A stretch of 17,949 nucleotides of DNA from an uncultured Hungatella sp. Its GTDB lineage: Bacteria; Bacillota; Clostridia; Lachnospirales; Lachnospiraceae. A program made the position numbers and the translations under genes. Location: positions 1 to 17,949 of the forward strand of contig CAUEKH010000013.1 of the NCBI GenBank assembly GCA_959018155.1, in the 5' to 3' direction. The notes under the pieces are model-generated. The model did not search any database, was not told the DNA's origin, and saw only the letters and a list, made by a program, of their open reading frames with translations. Shown piece by piece: positions 1 to 6,158 of the stretch. The first letter of the stretch is position 1; every line of letters starts with the position of its first letter.

Positions 1-96
1 TGGTATTTTCAAAGCACAGCTTTCCACCCTAAAAACCGCACTAAAGTATATATTAAAACAGTATTATGAATCTCTATATCAAACGAAATGTTTGAG

Positions 97-133
97 CGCC
101 AGGAAGTTTCAACAGCTTCCTGGCGTTTTTGTT
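97..133 (+). terminator. Rho-independent terminator at the end of an unseen upstream gene
   Basis: A perfect 10-bp stem, CGCCAGGAAG (97-106) with CTTCCTGGCG (116-125), has a 9-base loop and is followed by TTTTTGTTTG. It should end a transcript entering from the left of the window. Bases 1-96 show no convincing gene start, so any gene there is only a 3' remnant. Confidence 0.8.
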
Positions 134-228
134 TGTCGATTTTTAGAAGAATCACCCGATGAGGGCAAATGTCGTGGCCCGCCTTTTATCAATTTCTGCC
201 CAAAAACTGATGAAAGGAGTACACGGCA

Positions 229-609
229 TTGACCGAAGAATATTGGGTAGCGGTCTTAAAAGAGGAAGATCGTCTGTTGAGTAATTCGGATCGTAAGTAC
301 CGGTATCACTGTAATTCTCTTGAAAGCATGAGCGAGGAATTAACATTCCAGGAAAGCTGCTTCTACATACAAGAAGATTTTACAGTCCAGTGTGAAATAC
401 GGGACTTCATAGATACCATACAGAATGAGCGATTGGCGGAGGGTTTACGGCACTTAACCGACCGGCAGCGTCAAGTCATTGAGCTTTATTTTTGGAAAGG
501 GTATCAATGCAAAGAGATTGCAACTATGTTTGGTTGTAGTCCGGCGGCGGTAACAGATTTGATGCACAGAGTTTATAAACGGCTCCGTGTTTATTTGATG
601 GATAGGTAA
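229..609 (+). CDS. Sigma-70 region 4-like HTH protein of the mobile element
   Basis: A 126-residue protein starting at TTG, supported by AAAGGAG at 213-219. Residues 76-122 match the sigma-70 region 4 / sigma-like helix-turn-helix family: 'LTDRQRQVIELYF' opens the domain and 'CKEIATMFGCSPAAVTDLM' is the helix-turn-helix. There is no region 2, so it cannot melt promoter DNA like a complete sigma factor. Small proteins of this type are common in Tn916/Tn1549-type and related elements, where they are thought to control element genes. The N-terminal 70 residues are acidic, carry three Cys, and show no domain I recognise. A long hairpin follows directly after the stop. The class is secure; the role as an element regulator is inferred. 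Confidence 0.85.
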   Translation: MTEEYWVAVLKEEDRLLSNSDRKYRYHCNSLESMSEELTFQESCFYIQEDFTVQCEIRDFIDTIQNERLAEGLRHLTDRQRQVIELYFWKGYQCKEIATMFGCSPAAVTDLMHRVYKRLRVYLMDR

Positions 610-656
610 AAGCAACGGCAGCATCCCACAAGTTGAGATGCTGTCGTTACTTTTAC
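606..656 (+). terminator. Long hairpin directly after the sigma-like gene
   Basis: A 20-bp stem (606-625 with 637-656) pairs throughout, with only two G-U wobbles, around an 11-base loop. The 5' arm begins GTAAAAGC and the 3' arm ends ACTTTTAC, so the A-tract/U-tract halves make it a plausible terminator, possibly working in both directions. It separates the 229-609 gene from the next unit. Confidence 0.7.
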
Positions 657-768
657 CCGTCCGGTAACAGAGTTTTTCAAAAAATTTCTTCCACTCCTTA
701 ATTTTTTCCCTCTGGCATCTCCGATAAGTAGAGGGACAAGCCCTCAATAAAATTTTGGAGGTATAAAA

Positions 769-942
769 ATGGAAAAATTGGTACGAGTCATTAAGTTGCA
801 GCCCGGTGAAGCAGTTGTTATTTTGGCAGAGGACAAGCCTGCGCCCTGCCCGTGCTGCTGTGCCTGCATGATGCAGAAAGACACCTGCGAGGACGTTCTT
901 TTTCCTGATGGTATTCTGGTGTGTCTGGATGAAGCCGCATAA
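769..942 (+). CDS. Tiny cysteine-rich protein of the mobile element (57 aa)
   Basis: ATG at 769 is preceded by TTGGAGGT (755-762), a near-ideal ribosome site, and the frame runs 57 codons to TAA at 940-942. The distinctive part is a cluster 'CPCCCACMMQKDTC' near residues 28-41, with one more Cys close to the C-terminus. The spacing suggests a small metal-binding (zinc-like) knuckle, but no family is recognised. The stop TAA sits in the TAAGGAG that forms the ribosome site of the next gene (953), so the two are probably cotranscribed. I am fairly sure it is a gene because of the ribosome site and tight spacing; the function is unknown. Confidence 0.7.
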   Translation: MEKLVRVIKLQPGEAVVILAEDKPAPCPCCCACMMQKDTCEDVLFPDGILVCLDEAA

Positions 943-952
943 GGAGTATCCG

Positions 953-1348
953 ATGTGTAAAGTTACGATTTTGGATGAAAATGGAATCCCGGTTACGGTT
1001 AAGGTATCCCGTGAAATCTATCAGGTGTTTGTTGATTATGAGCGTGAAGTTGAACGCCAGCGCAAGGCGGATTTTAGACACCGTGACGCCCGTTCCTGGG
1101 ACACCTGTCTGATTTTTGAAGTATCCACGGAAACGCTGGAGCAGACCTACGAGCGCATAAGGACTTTGCATGAAATCCAGGACGCTCTCAATGAGTTTAC
1201 TCCGAAACAGCGGCGGCGCTTCTTGCTCCATTTTGCCTATGGGTATACATACATGGAGATCGCAAAAATGGAGGGAAGCAATAAGTCAACCGTGATGCGT
1301 TCCGCAAAGGTGGCGCTGAAGAAAATTCAGAAAAAGCTGGCTGCGTGA
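953..1348 (+). CDS. Second sigma-70 region 4-like protein of the element
   Basis: ATG at 953 gives 131 residues and follows AAGGAG (941-946) by a normal spacer. An in-frame upstream start at 908 would overlap the preceding gene and lacks a ribosome site. Residues 82-128 form a sigma-region-4 helix-turn-helix: 'FTPKQRRRFLLHFAYGYTY', then 'MEIAKMEGSNKSTVMRSA' as the DNA-binding part, then a basic tail. The N-terminal half is a charged segment (residues 20-50) with no recognised domain. It lacks sigma region 2. Having two such proteins a few hundred bases apart is common in conjugative or mobilizable elements of this group. It is likely a DNA-binding regulator or accessory factor of the element; this is an inference from family and context. 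Confidence 0.85.
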   Translation: MCKVTILDENGIPVTVKVSREIYQVFVDYEREVERQRKADFRHRDARSWDTCLIFEVSTETLEQTYERIRTLHEIQDALNEFTPKQRRRFLLHFAYGYTYMEIAKMEGSNKSTVMRSAKVALKKIQKKLAA

Positions 1349-1861
1349 TAACAACTTTTGCCCGTTCCCAGTCCTTTATAGTGAAAGGGGAAATCTTCCC
1401 TTTTCACTCATGGAACCTTGACAAACAGCGGGCAACCGTTCATATCCAGTATTCAAGTTTTTGAGTGCTGCGCCGAGCATCACATAGCACAAACGCCAAG
1501 ACCCCCTGCGGATGGTCAGAGCATCCGTCAACACGATGACATCAAAGGGGCCGAGCGGTTATTTGGTGGCTGATAACCGGCCTGTGGTGGGCTGGAAAGT
1601 GCCATAACACGCAGCATAAGAAACCGTGCCACTCACCGAAACTTACTGCGAATATGGTGTCAACCACCTATCGGCGGTATGCGGCGGTTCAGCAGCCATC
1701 TGGCTGGAAACCCTGAACCGGCTTGGATATTCCCAGTACCGGGGGCGTGCTGATGGGCAGTCCTGCTGTCCAGATAATACGGTACGACAACTTGAATTTT
1801 GAGGTGCTACGTCGGGCCTGTTCCGGCGCAGCTTCCTCTTTGCCATAAGGATGTGATTGTT
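1349..1861. other. 513-base gap with nested inverted repeats and no convincing gene
   Basis: No frame here has a proper start and ribosome site. What stands out is folding potential on the + strand. One nested set pairs 1358-1363 with 1430-1435, 1364-1368 with 1412-1416, and 1381-1392 with 1396-1407 (a 12-bp stem with one wobble). Further hairpins are 1465-1469/1486-1490, 1509-1514/1522-1527, 1549-1562/1573-1582 (10 bp with a bulge), 1685-1692/1713-1720 enclosing 1693-1698/1701-1706, and 1736-1741/1780-1785. A weak candidate frame with GTG at 1626 (58 codons, ends 1802) overlaps the last two. This could be a structured RNA, a transfer origin or recombination site, or a decayed gene. Confidence 0.5.
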
Positions 1862-2026
1862 ATGGCGGACAAAAAGCCTGCAACGGTTACATTGAAAAAG
1901 CTGAAAGGAACCACCTACGTTATATCAGCCTTTTATAATGTAGCCGCCAAAGAAACTATTTTTGATAAATTGGAACACATTGCAGATCGTGATGTGAACG
2001 CTTCAGTGCCTGTAACGAAAAATTAA
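1862..2026 (+). CDS. tnpW: TnpW-like transposon-encoded small protein (54 aa)
   Basis: ATG at 1862 follows ATAAGGA (1845-1851) at a workable distance; an in-frame TTG at 1799 has no ribosome site. The 54-residue product has the short 'TLKKLKGTTYVISAFYN' beta-strand pattern followed by 'KETIFDKLEHIADRD', matching the TnpW family of small proteins encoded next to TnpX-type recombinases in Tn4451-like elements. Its biochemical role is not established; it is not needed for catalysis by the recombinase itself. It sits just upstream of the recombinase promoter and dyad at 2027-2076, so it may belong to a separate transcript. The family call is from motif memory, not a search. Confidence 0.72.
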   Translation: MADKKPATVTLKKLKGTTYVISAFYNVAAKETIFDKLEHIADRDVNASVPVTKN

Positions 2027-2049
2027 CACTTTAAAGTGCTAAAGCACTT
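2027..2049. promoter_or_regulatory. Overlapping palindromes just upstream of the recombinase promoter
   Basis: A perfect 12-base palindrome CACTTTAAAGTG (2027-2038) overlaps a second dyad, AAGTGCT (2034-2040) and AGCACTT (2043-2049). The middle half-site is shared, giving three alternating CACT/AGTG half-sites. It lies right after the tnpW-like stop and abuts the putative -35 of the recombinase promoter, so it could be an operator, a recombinase binding site, or a small terminator for tnpW (no T-run follows). Confidence 0.5.
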
Positions 2050-2076
2050 CCAAAGACGAACAGGATGCGGTATAAT
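2048..2076 (+). promoter_or_regulatory. Promoter for the recombinase pair
   Basis: A perfect -10 TATAAT (2071-2076) stands 17 bases from a weak -35 (TTCCAA, 2048-2053). A transcript would start near 2083 and leave a leader of about 40 bases before ATG 2125. This position is one reason to reject an earlier start at 2065 for the next gene, because that ATG would lie upstream of the transcription start. Confidence 0.55.
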
Positions 2077-2124
2077 AAATTCATTAACCCGTGTCTTTTA
2101 AAGTTCGTCGGAATGGAGGCTATG

Positions 2125-2568
2125 ATGTTACAGACGACTGTAAAAGACACAAACAAAATTGAATATGTTGCGGTTTATTGCCGCACCGCTCACCTTGACG
2201 ATATGACTATCGAAAGTCAAAAATCCAGGTTGCTGAATGCCGCAATTCAGAACGGATTTTCTACGGAGCAAATCTTGTTTTTCATTGATAACGGCTATTC
2301 CGGTTTGAACCTGAAACGCCCTGGCGTGAAAGACTTGCTTAATAAACTCCGTGAACTTCCAATCAAGTGGGTCTATGTAACTAACGAAAGTCGTATCGCT
2401 CGAAGTTTCGATGTTATTGGTCAGTTTATCAACGAGGTGCAGACTGCTGGGGCAAAAATCTATTCTATCCAGGCAGGCAACGAGCATGATCTTGAAGTAG
2501 AGTTTTCGGTTATGAAATTGTATAGGGAAAAGGCTTCAGCACTCCTGAAAGGGGGTGCTGAAGTATGA
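2125..2568 (+). CDS. Serine recombinase catalytic-domain protein lacking the catalytic serine
   Basis: ATG 2125 is chosen because GGAGG (2115-2119) lies 5 bases upstream; ATG 2122 is the close alternative. The 147-residue product is a resolvase-type catalytic domain only, with no recombinase domain, zinc ribbon or coiled coil, so it is about a quarter of the length of a large serine recombinase. The active-site motif reads 'YCRTA' where functional enzymes have Y-x-R-x-S: residue 22 is Ala (codon GCT). In the second motif ('TNESRIARS') the usual Asp before SR is Asn, while both Arg are kept, as is the Arg of 'LKRPG'. It therefore should not cleave DNA. Its TGA overlaps the ATG of the next recombinase (ATGA), so the two are translationally coupled. 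A role as partner, inhibitor or direction factor is inference. Confidence 0.82.
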   Translation: MLQTTVKDTNKIEYVAVYCRTAHLDDMTIESQKSRLLNAAIQNGFSTEQILFFIDNGYSGLNLKRPGVKDLLNKLRELPIKWVYVTNESRIARSFDVIGQFINEVQTAGAKIYSIQAGNEHDLEVEFSVMKLYREKASALLKGGAEV

Positions 2569-4247
2569 GTAACCTCAATTTTGAATCTTTGTACTCCTGC
2601 CGTAACGTGCTGGCTCTGGATGCCATGACTGCTCTGTATTGTCGGTTATCTGTAGACGATGCCAATGATGGTGACAGCAACAGTATCCAAAACCAGAAGA
2701 AGATTCTTCTCAACTACGCCAAAGAAAACGGCTATACAAACTATCAGTTTTTTGTAGATGATGGTTATTCCGGTACTACTTTTGACCGACCTGATTTCCA
2801 GAGAATGATTGAGGGAATAAAAGCTGGTATCATCAAGCGGGTAATCATCAAGGATATGTCCCGGTTCGGGCGTGATTATCTTCAAGTGGGAATATACACC
2901 GAGGTTATGTTTGCAGAGTATGATATTCATTTCATAGCTGTAAACGATGGTGTAGATTCCCAGAAAGGTGAAAACGACCTTACCCCATTCCGCAATCTGT
3001 TTAATGAATGGTATGCCCGTGATTGTTCCAAAAAGCAGCGGGCAGTTAAACGAATGAAAGGAATGGCCGGCGAACGTATCGCTACCCAGGCACCTTATGG
3101 GTACATCAAAGGTGAAAATGGAAAGCTGGTCGTGGATGAAGAAACAGCGCCGGTAGTAAAACTGATTTTTGATCTGCGAGTGCAGGGATTAGGTGTGGGA
3201 AAGATAGCAAGTGAACTAACCCGCCGAAAAATTCCTACACCGGGAACAATCGAATATCGAAGAACCGGAAAAACCAGACGCTATTTACCAGATGCTGAAT
3301 ACGTTTGGAGTGCCGCTACTATTACTGTTTTGTTGCAGCATAAGGAATACCTGGGGTGTACTGTCAATTTCAAGACTTATTCAAAATCGTATAAATTGAA
3401 AAAACGGCATCCAACCCCGGAAAATCAGCAGATGGTTTTTGAAAACACCCACGAAGCAATCATCACACAGGAAGTATGGGAAACAGTTCAGCGATTGCAT
3501 CAGCACCGGAGGCGTTCTCCTAAAAGTGAAGTTCCAAGTCTTTTCTCTGGAATACTCTATTGTGCGGACTGCGGCGCTCCACTTCACTTTTCCAGCGGAA
3601 ACACTACGTCAGGAAAAGATCCTCGTTATATCTGTGGGAGTTATCGAAAGCGGAGCGTTGAAAAATGTTGCACCGCCCACTATATCCGTCTGGCTGTACT
3701 GGAAGAACTGGTTCTTGAAAATCTTCGTCAGGTTGTTCGATTTGCTACAGATCAGGAAGATGAATTTGCTAAATTGATAATGAATCGTACCTTATCTAAG
3801 AACGATGCAGATCTCAAACTCATGCAAAAAGAAATCTCGGCTAAAGAACATCGGATTACTGAGTTGGATAAAATCATCAAAAAATTGTATGAAGATAATT
3901 TCTCCGGCAAATTGTCTGATGAGCGTTATATGATCTTCTCTAGAGATTATGAAAACGAACAGCACACTTTGAGAACAGAAGTAGATTCCCTGAAACTTCA
4001 AATTCAAGAGCAGGATTCTAAAGTGGTAAATATCAACAGCTTTGTAGAAATTGCGAAGAAATACACTTCCTTTGAGAAGCTGACACCTGGAATGCTCCAT
4101 GAACTTGTTGAAAAAATCGTGGTACACGAGGGTGATAAAAGCAGCGGACATCGTATTCAAAAAATCGACATTTACTATTCTTTCGTTGGCGACCTGGAGT
4201 CCTCTCATGTGGTCGCCCAACGAACTCTGAAAAACGAAGTAGCGTAA
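2565..4247 (+). CDS. Large serine recombinase (TnpX/TndX type)
   Basis: This 560-residue enzyme is of the usual length for large serine recombinases. It would excise and integrate the element through a covalent phosphoserine intermediate. The resolvase domain spans about residues 22-165, with the catalytic Ser29 in 'YCRLS' and the Arg pair in 'KDMSRFGRD'. The recombinase domain follows ('APYGYIKGENGKLVVDEE' starts it). A zinc ribbon uses C333-x2-C336 ('CADCGAPL'), C357 and the Cys near 368-369. A coiled-coil segment spans about residues 407-485. All catalytic motifs appear intact. GGGGG-rich ribosome site at 2548-2555; start codon overlaps the stop of the upstream dead paralogue. The residues before Tyr25 form an unusual 20-residue extension; Met21 is a possible alternative start without a good ribosome site. 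Confidence 0.93.
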   Translation: MSNLNFESLYSCRNVLALDAMTALYCRLSVDDANDGDSNSIQNQKKILLNYAKENGYTNYQFFVDDGYSGTTFDRPDFQRMIEGIKAGIIKRVIIKDMSRFGRDYLQVGIYTEVMFAEYDIHFIAVNDGVDSQKGENDLTPFRNLFNEWYARDCSKKQRAVKRMKGMAGERIATQAPYGYIKGENGKLVVDEETAPVVKLIFDLRVQGLGVGKIASELTRRKIPTPGTIEYRRTGKTRRYLPDAEYVWSAATITVLLQHKEYLGCTVNFKTYSKSYKLKKRHPTPENQQMVFENTHEAIITQEVWETVQRLHQHRRRSPKSEVPSLFSGILYCADCGAPLHFSSGNTTSGKDPRYICGSYRKRSVEKCCTAHYIRLAVLEELVLENLRQVVRFATDQEDEFAKLIMNRTLSKNDADLKLMQKEISAKEHRITELDKIIKKLYEDNFSGKLSDERYMIFSRDYENEQHTLRTEVDSLKLQIQEQDSKVVNINSFVEIAKKYTSFEKLTPGMLHELVEKIVVHEGDKSSGHRIQKIDIYYSFVGDLESSHVVAQRTLKNEVA

Positions 4248-4278
4248 CATATTCACATACATTACGCTGCTAATCTTT
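4239..4278 (+). terminator. Hairpin beginning in the recombinase stop codon
   Basis: GTAGCGTAA (4239-4247) pairs with TTACGCTGC (4262-4270) with one G-U wobble and a 14-base loop; the 5' arm includes the recombinase stop codon. A T-rich stretch (TAATCTTTTA) follows. It is probably the terminator of the recombinase transcript. Confidence 0.6.
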
Positions 4279-4341
4279 TAAATCAAAAAAGGTTCCCTAA
4301 GAATATTCCCCTAACTGGAAGAATAAGAAAATCGGTAAAAT

Positions 4342-4401
4342 GAGGTGCTGAAACGTGGATTCCGTTCAGGAGTACGGACGCGGTGCAGCGCCTCTTTTTT
4401 T
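4342..4401 (+). terminator. Branched terminator at the start of chromosomal sequence
   Basis: GAGGTGCTG (4342-4350) pairs with CAGCGCCTC (4386-4394) with one wobble, followed by seven T (4395-4401). Inside, TCCGT (4361-4365) pairs with ACGGA (4374-4378), extended by CGT/ACG. No gene in the window lies upstream of it other than the mobile element, so it probably belonged to a chromosomal gene now separated from it by the insertion. Confidence 0.75.
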
Positions 4402-4417
4402 CATTTTTCATTCTTCA

Positions 4418-4446
4418 TTGACGGAAAATGTGAAATCAAGTAGAAT
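4418..4446 (+). promoter_or_regulatory. Promoter of the ArsR-like gene
   Basis: TTGACG (4418-4423), 17-base spacer, TAGAAT (4441-4446). This is a good sigma-A match directly after the terminator and 47 bases before the ATG at 4493. Confidence 0.72.
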
Positions 4447-4492
4447 AAAATTAGATAAATGTGGATAAAACAGGAAAGGATGGGAAAGAATT

Positions 4493-5416
4493 ATGGCCAA
4501 GGTAAAAGATTATCTTTTGGAAGATGTGGACGAACTCTGTGAACTGGGAAAAGCGCTGTCTTCTCCCGTCCGCATAGAAATCATCAAGCTGCTGGATCAA
4601 AACAATTTATATATCGGGGAGATTGCCAGGCGGTTAAATATTCCGCAGTCGAGCGCGGCATTTCATCTGAAGCTTCTCGAAAAAGCGGGGCTGGTGCGGA
4701 TGGAGGAGCAGCCGGGAAGCCACGGCACCATGAAGGCGTGCAGCCGGAAAATGGACTATGTTAATATCTGCCTCCTGCCCCGCAACGTGGATATCAATGA
4801 GACTCAGAGGGCGGAGATTCCGGTGGGAACGTTTGTGGACTGTTCCGTCCATCCCACCTGCGGATTATTTGCGCCCGATGGCGTGATCGGCATGGAAGAC
4901 AAGGAGTACAGCTTCTATCTGGCGGACCGCGTGAAAGCAGGACTTCTCTGGACTTCAAAGGGCTATGTAAAGTATCGGTTTCCGAATCTGCTTCCGGTAA
5001 AACGCACCCCGGTCAGTATTATTTTCAGTATGGAGATCTGTTCCGAGGCCCCGGGCTACCGGGAAGAGTGGAAGTCGGATATCACGATCTGGATCAATGG
5101 GGTGGAGTGCGCCACCTGGACCAGTACCGGAGATTACGGGTCGAGAAGGGGAAAATTCACCCCGCCTTCCTGGCCTTCCGGCTCTTCCCAGTACGGGATG
5201 CTGGTTACCTGGGAGGTAAAGGAAGATGGCACCTATGTAAACCGGGAAAAAGTCTCCGGCGTCACAGTCAGCGATCTGAATCTGGAAAATGGTTCCTTTG
5301 TTGAAATGAAAATCGGGAACAAAGAGGATGCAAAGTACGCGGGCGGTTTTAATATTTTCGGAAGGACATTCGGAAATTATGAGCAGGATATTGTGATGGA
5401 GATAGAGTATCATTAA
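4493..5416 (+). CDS. ArsR-like winged-helix regulator with a large unrecognised C-terminal domain
   Basis: 307 residues; ATG at 4493 behind GGAAAGGATGGGAAAG. Residues 10-85 are an ArsR-type winged helix: 'ALSSPVRIEIIKLLDQNN', then 'IGEIARRLNIPQSSAAFHL' as the DNA-binding helix-turn-helix, then the wing. The Cys-rich metal-sensing motif of ArsR/SmtB proteins is absent, so it is unlikely to sense metals. Ordinary ArsR proteins are about 100-120 residues; this one has some 200 more. That part contains 'CSVHPTCG', many aromatic residues, and beta-rich stretches resembling a sandwich or lectin-like fold ('SDITIWINGVECATW'), which suggests a ligand such as a sugar, but this is only inference. It has its own promoter and precedes an Asp23 gene with a separate promoter and the GH2 operon. 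It could control its own gene or the glycosidase operon. Confidence 0.82.
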   Translation: MAKVKDYLLEDVDELCELGKALSSPVRIEIIKLLDQNNLYIGEIARRLNIPQSSAAFHLKLLEKAGLVRMEEQPGSHGTMKACSRKMDYVNICLLPRNVDINETQRAEIPVGTFVDCSVHPTCGLFAPDGVIGMEDKEYSFYLADRVKAGLLWTSKGYVKYRFPNLLPVKRTPVSIIFSMEICSEAPGYREEWKSDITIWINGVECATWTSTGDYGSRRGKFTPPSWPSGSSQYGMLVTWEVKEDGTYVNREKVSGVTVSDLNLENGSFVEMKIGNKEDAKYAGGFNIFGRTFGNYEQDIVMEIEYH

Positions 5417-5433
5417 TTGATTCGAAAAATGTT

Positions 5434-5462
5434 TTGCAAACTGCGGCTGTCTTTGTTATAAT
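5434..5462 (+). promoter_or_regulatory. Promoter of the Asp23/Gls24 gene
   Basis: TTGCAA (5434-5439), 17-base spacer, perfect TATAAT (5457-5462). Transcription would start near 5469, about 40 bases before the TTG start codon. Confidence 0.75.
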
Positions 5463-5510
5463 AATCTATAATTAAGCAGTATAGTGCAGAGAAAACAGGA
5501 GGGAATTACA

Positions 5511-5897
5511 TTGGCAGAGACAGAGAACAGAAATACTCATAAAGTATATGAAAAAGATAAAATCGGAGAAGTCCAGATTGCAGACGAGGTAGTGGCAATT
5601 ATCGCCGGCCTTGCAGCTACTGAGGTGGAAGGCGTGGATTCCATGGCCGGAAACATTACGAATGAACTGGTTGGCAAGCTGGGAATGAAGAACTTATCAA
5701 AGGGCGTGAAGGTCGATGTGACAGAGGAACACGTATCTGTCGATTTATCGCTGAACATCCAGTACGGCTACAGCATCCCTGTAGTTTGCGAGAAAGTACA
5801 GGATAAGGTAAAGAGCGCAATCGAGAACATGACCGGCCTGATGGTCTTAGACGTGAATATCAAAATTGCGGGCGTTACGATGGAAGAGAATAAGTAA
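5511..5897 (+). CDS. Asp23/Gls24 family envelope stress protein
   Basis: The start is TTG at 5511, set by AGGAGGG (5498-5504); an in-frame GTG at 5484 has no ribosome site. The product is 128 residues, typical of the family. Family features are visible throughout: 'IADEVVAIIAGLAATEVEGV' (residues ~22-41), 'GVKVDVTEEHVSVDLSLNI', 'YGYSIPVVCEKVQDKVKSAI' and 'MTGLMVLDVNIKIAGV' near the end. Asp23-type proteins are abundant soluble proteins held near the membrane by partners such as AmaP and linked to envelope stress; YloU-like members are also common in Clostridia. Here the gene is monocistronic, with its own promoter and a strong terminator, and no AmaP-like gene nearby. The family call is secure and the specific role is not known. 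Confidence 0.93.
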   Translation: MAETENRNTHKVYEKDKIGEVQIADEVVAIIAGLAATEVEGVDSMAGNITNELVGKLGMKNLSKGVKVDVTEEHVSVDLSLNIQYGYSIPVVCEKVQDKVKSAIENMTGLMVLDVNIKIAGVTMEENK

Positions 5898-5913
5898 CTG
5901 GAAGACGAATCGA

Positions 5914-5962
5914 GTCCCTGTAAAACAGAGCGGTATGGCTGTTTTGCAGGGGCTTTTTTTTT
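5914..5962 (+). terminator. Strong terminator of the Asp23/Gls24 gene
   Basis: A 15-bp stem (5914-5928 with 5939-5953, two wobbles) with a 10-base loop is followed by nine T (5954-5962). Confidence 0.9.
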
Positions 5963-6158
5963 CTGGCGGGGAGGAAAAAGGTCTTTTACTCCGGTGGCCT
6001 TTTTCCGGCGGAGAGGAAATATCCCTGCCGCATACCCAGCCGACAAAGTTTCTGGCTCTTTCACCCCGCATTTTCCTATTTGTAACAGTAATAATGCTAT
6101 AAATAATACAAACAATAAAAAAAGTAACAAAAACAGCAAAAATAGTGGTATTTTTAGA
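5963..6158. other. Intergenic stretch with an inverted repeat and a degenerate direct repeat
   Basis: GGAAAAAGG (5973-5981) pairs with CCTTTTTCC (5998-6006). The same area holds a degenerate direct repeat 42 bases apart (around 5961-5978 and 6003-6020, TTCTGGCGGGGAGGAAA versus TTCCGGCGGAGAGGAAA). From about 6085 to 6158 the sequence is very A-rich, which may act as an upstream element for the GH2 promoter. No gene seen. Confidence 0.5.

Larger units (their letters stand above)
1..4340. mobile_element. Right-hand part of an integrative element (Tn4451/TnpX-like, serine recombinase)
   Basis: This block holds two sigma-region-4 proteins, a Cys-rich micro-protein, a TnpW-like protein, a serine recombinase fragment and a full large serine recombinase. 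That content is typical of integrative and mobilizable elements of gut Firmicutes that move by a TnpX/TndX-type recombinase. The recombinase is usually the last gene before an element end, and here the next feature is a terminator (4342-4401) followed by ordinary chromosomal genes. The base composition looks more AT-rich than the genes after 4490. The left end is not in the window and the exact right junction is not resolved; it probably lies in 4280-4341. Confidence 0.72.

Noticed and set aside
2..232. Frame open from the window edge to 232
   Set aside because: It runs through the terminator hairpin at 97-133 and overlaps the ribosome site of the 229 gene; without upstream sequence it cannot be called a gene.
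1512..1607. Small 31-codon + strand frame in the gap
   Set aside because: ATG is preceded by a C/G-rich stretch without a ribosome site; it overlaps two hairpins.
1643..1846. Minus-strand 67-codon frame in the folded gap
   Set aside because: No ribosome site, no family match and an arginine/proline-rich composition typical of antisense reading.
2065..2124. Longer start for the dead recombinase
   Set aside because: The ATG at 2065 lies before the -10 TATAAT (2071-2076), so it would not be transcribed from that promoter; GGAGG points to 2125.
4342..4401. tRNA or riboswitch
   Set aside because: No anticodon arm or known aptamer core; a closing stem followed by a T-run fits a terminator better.
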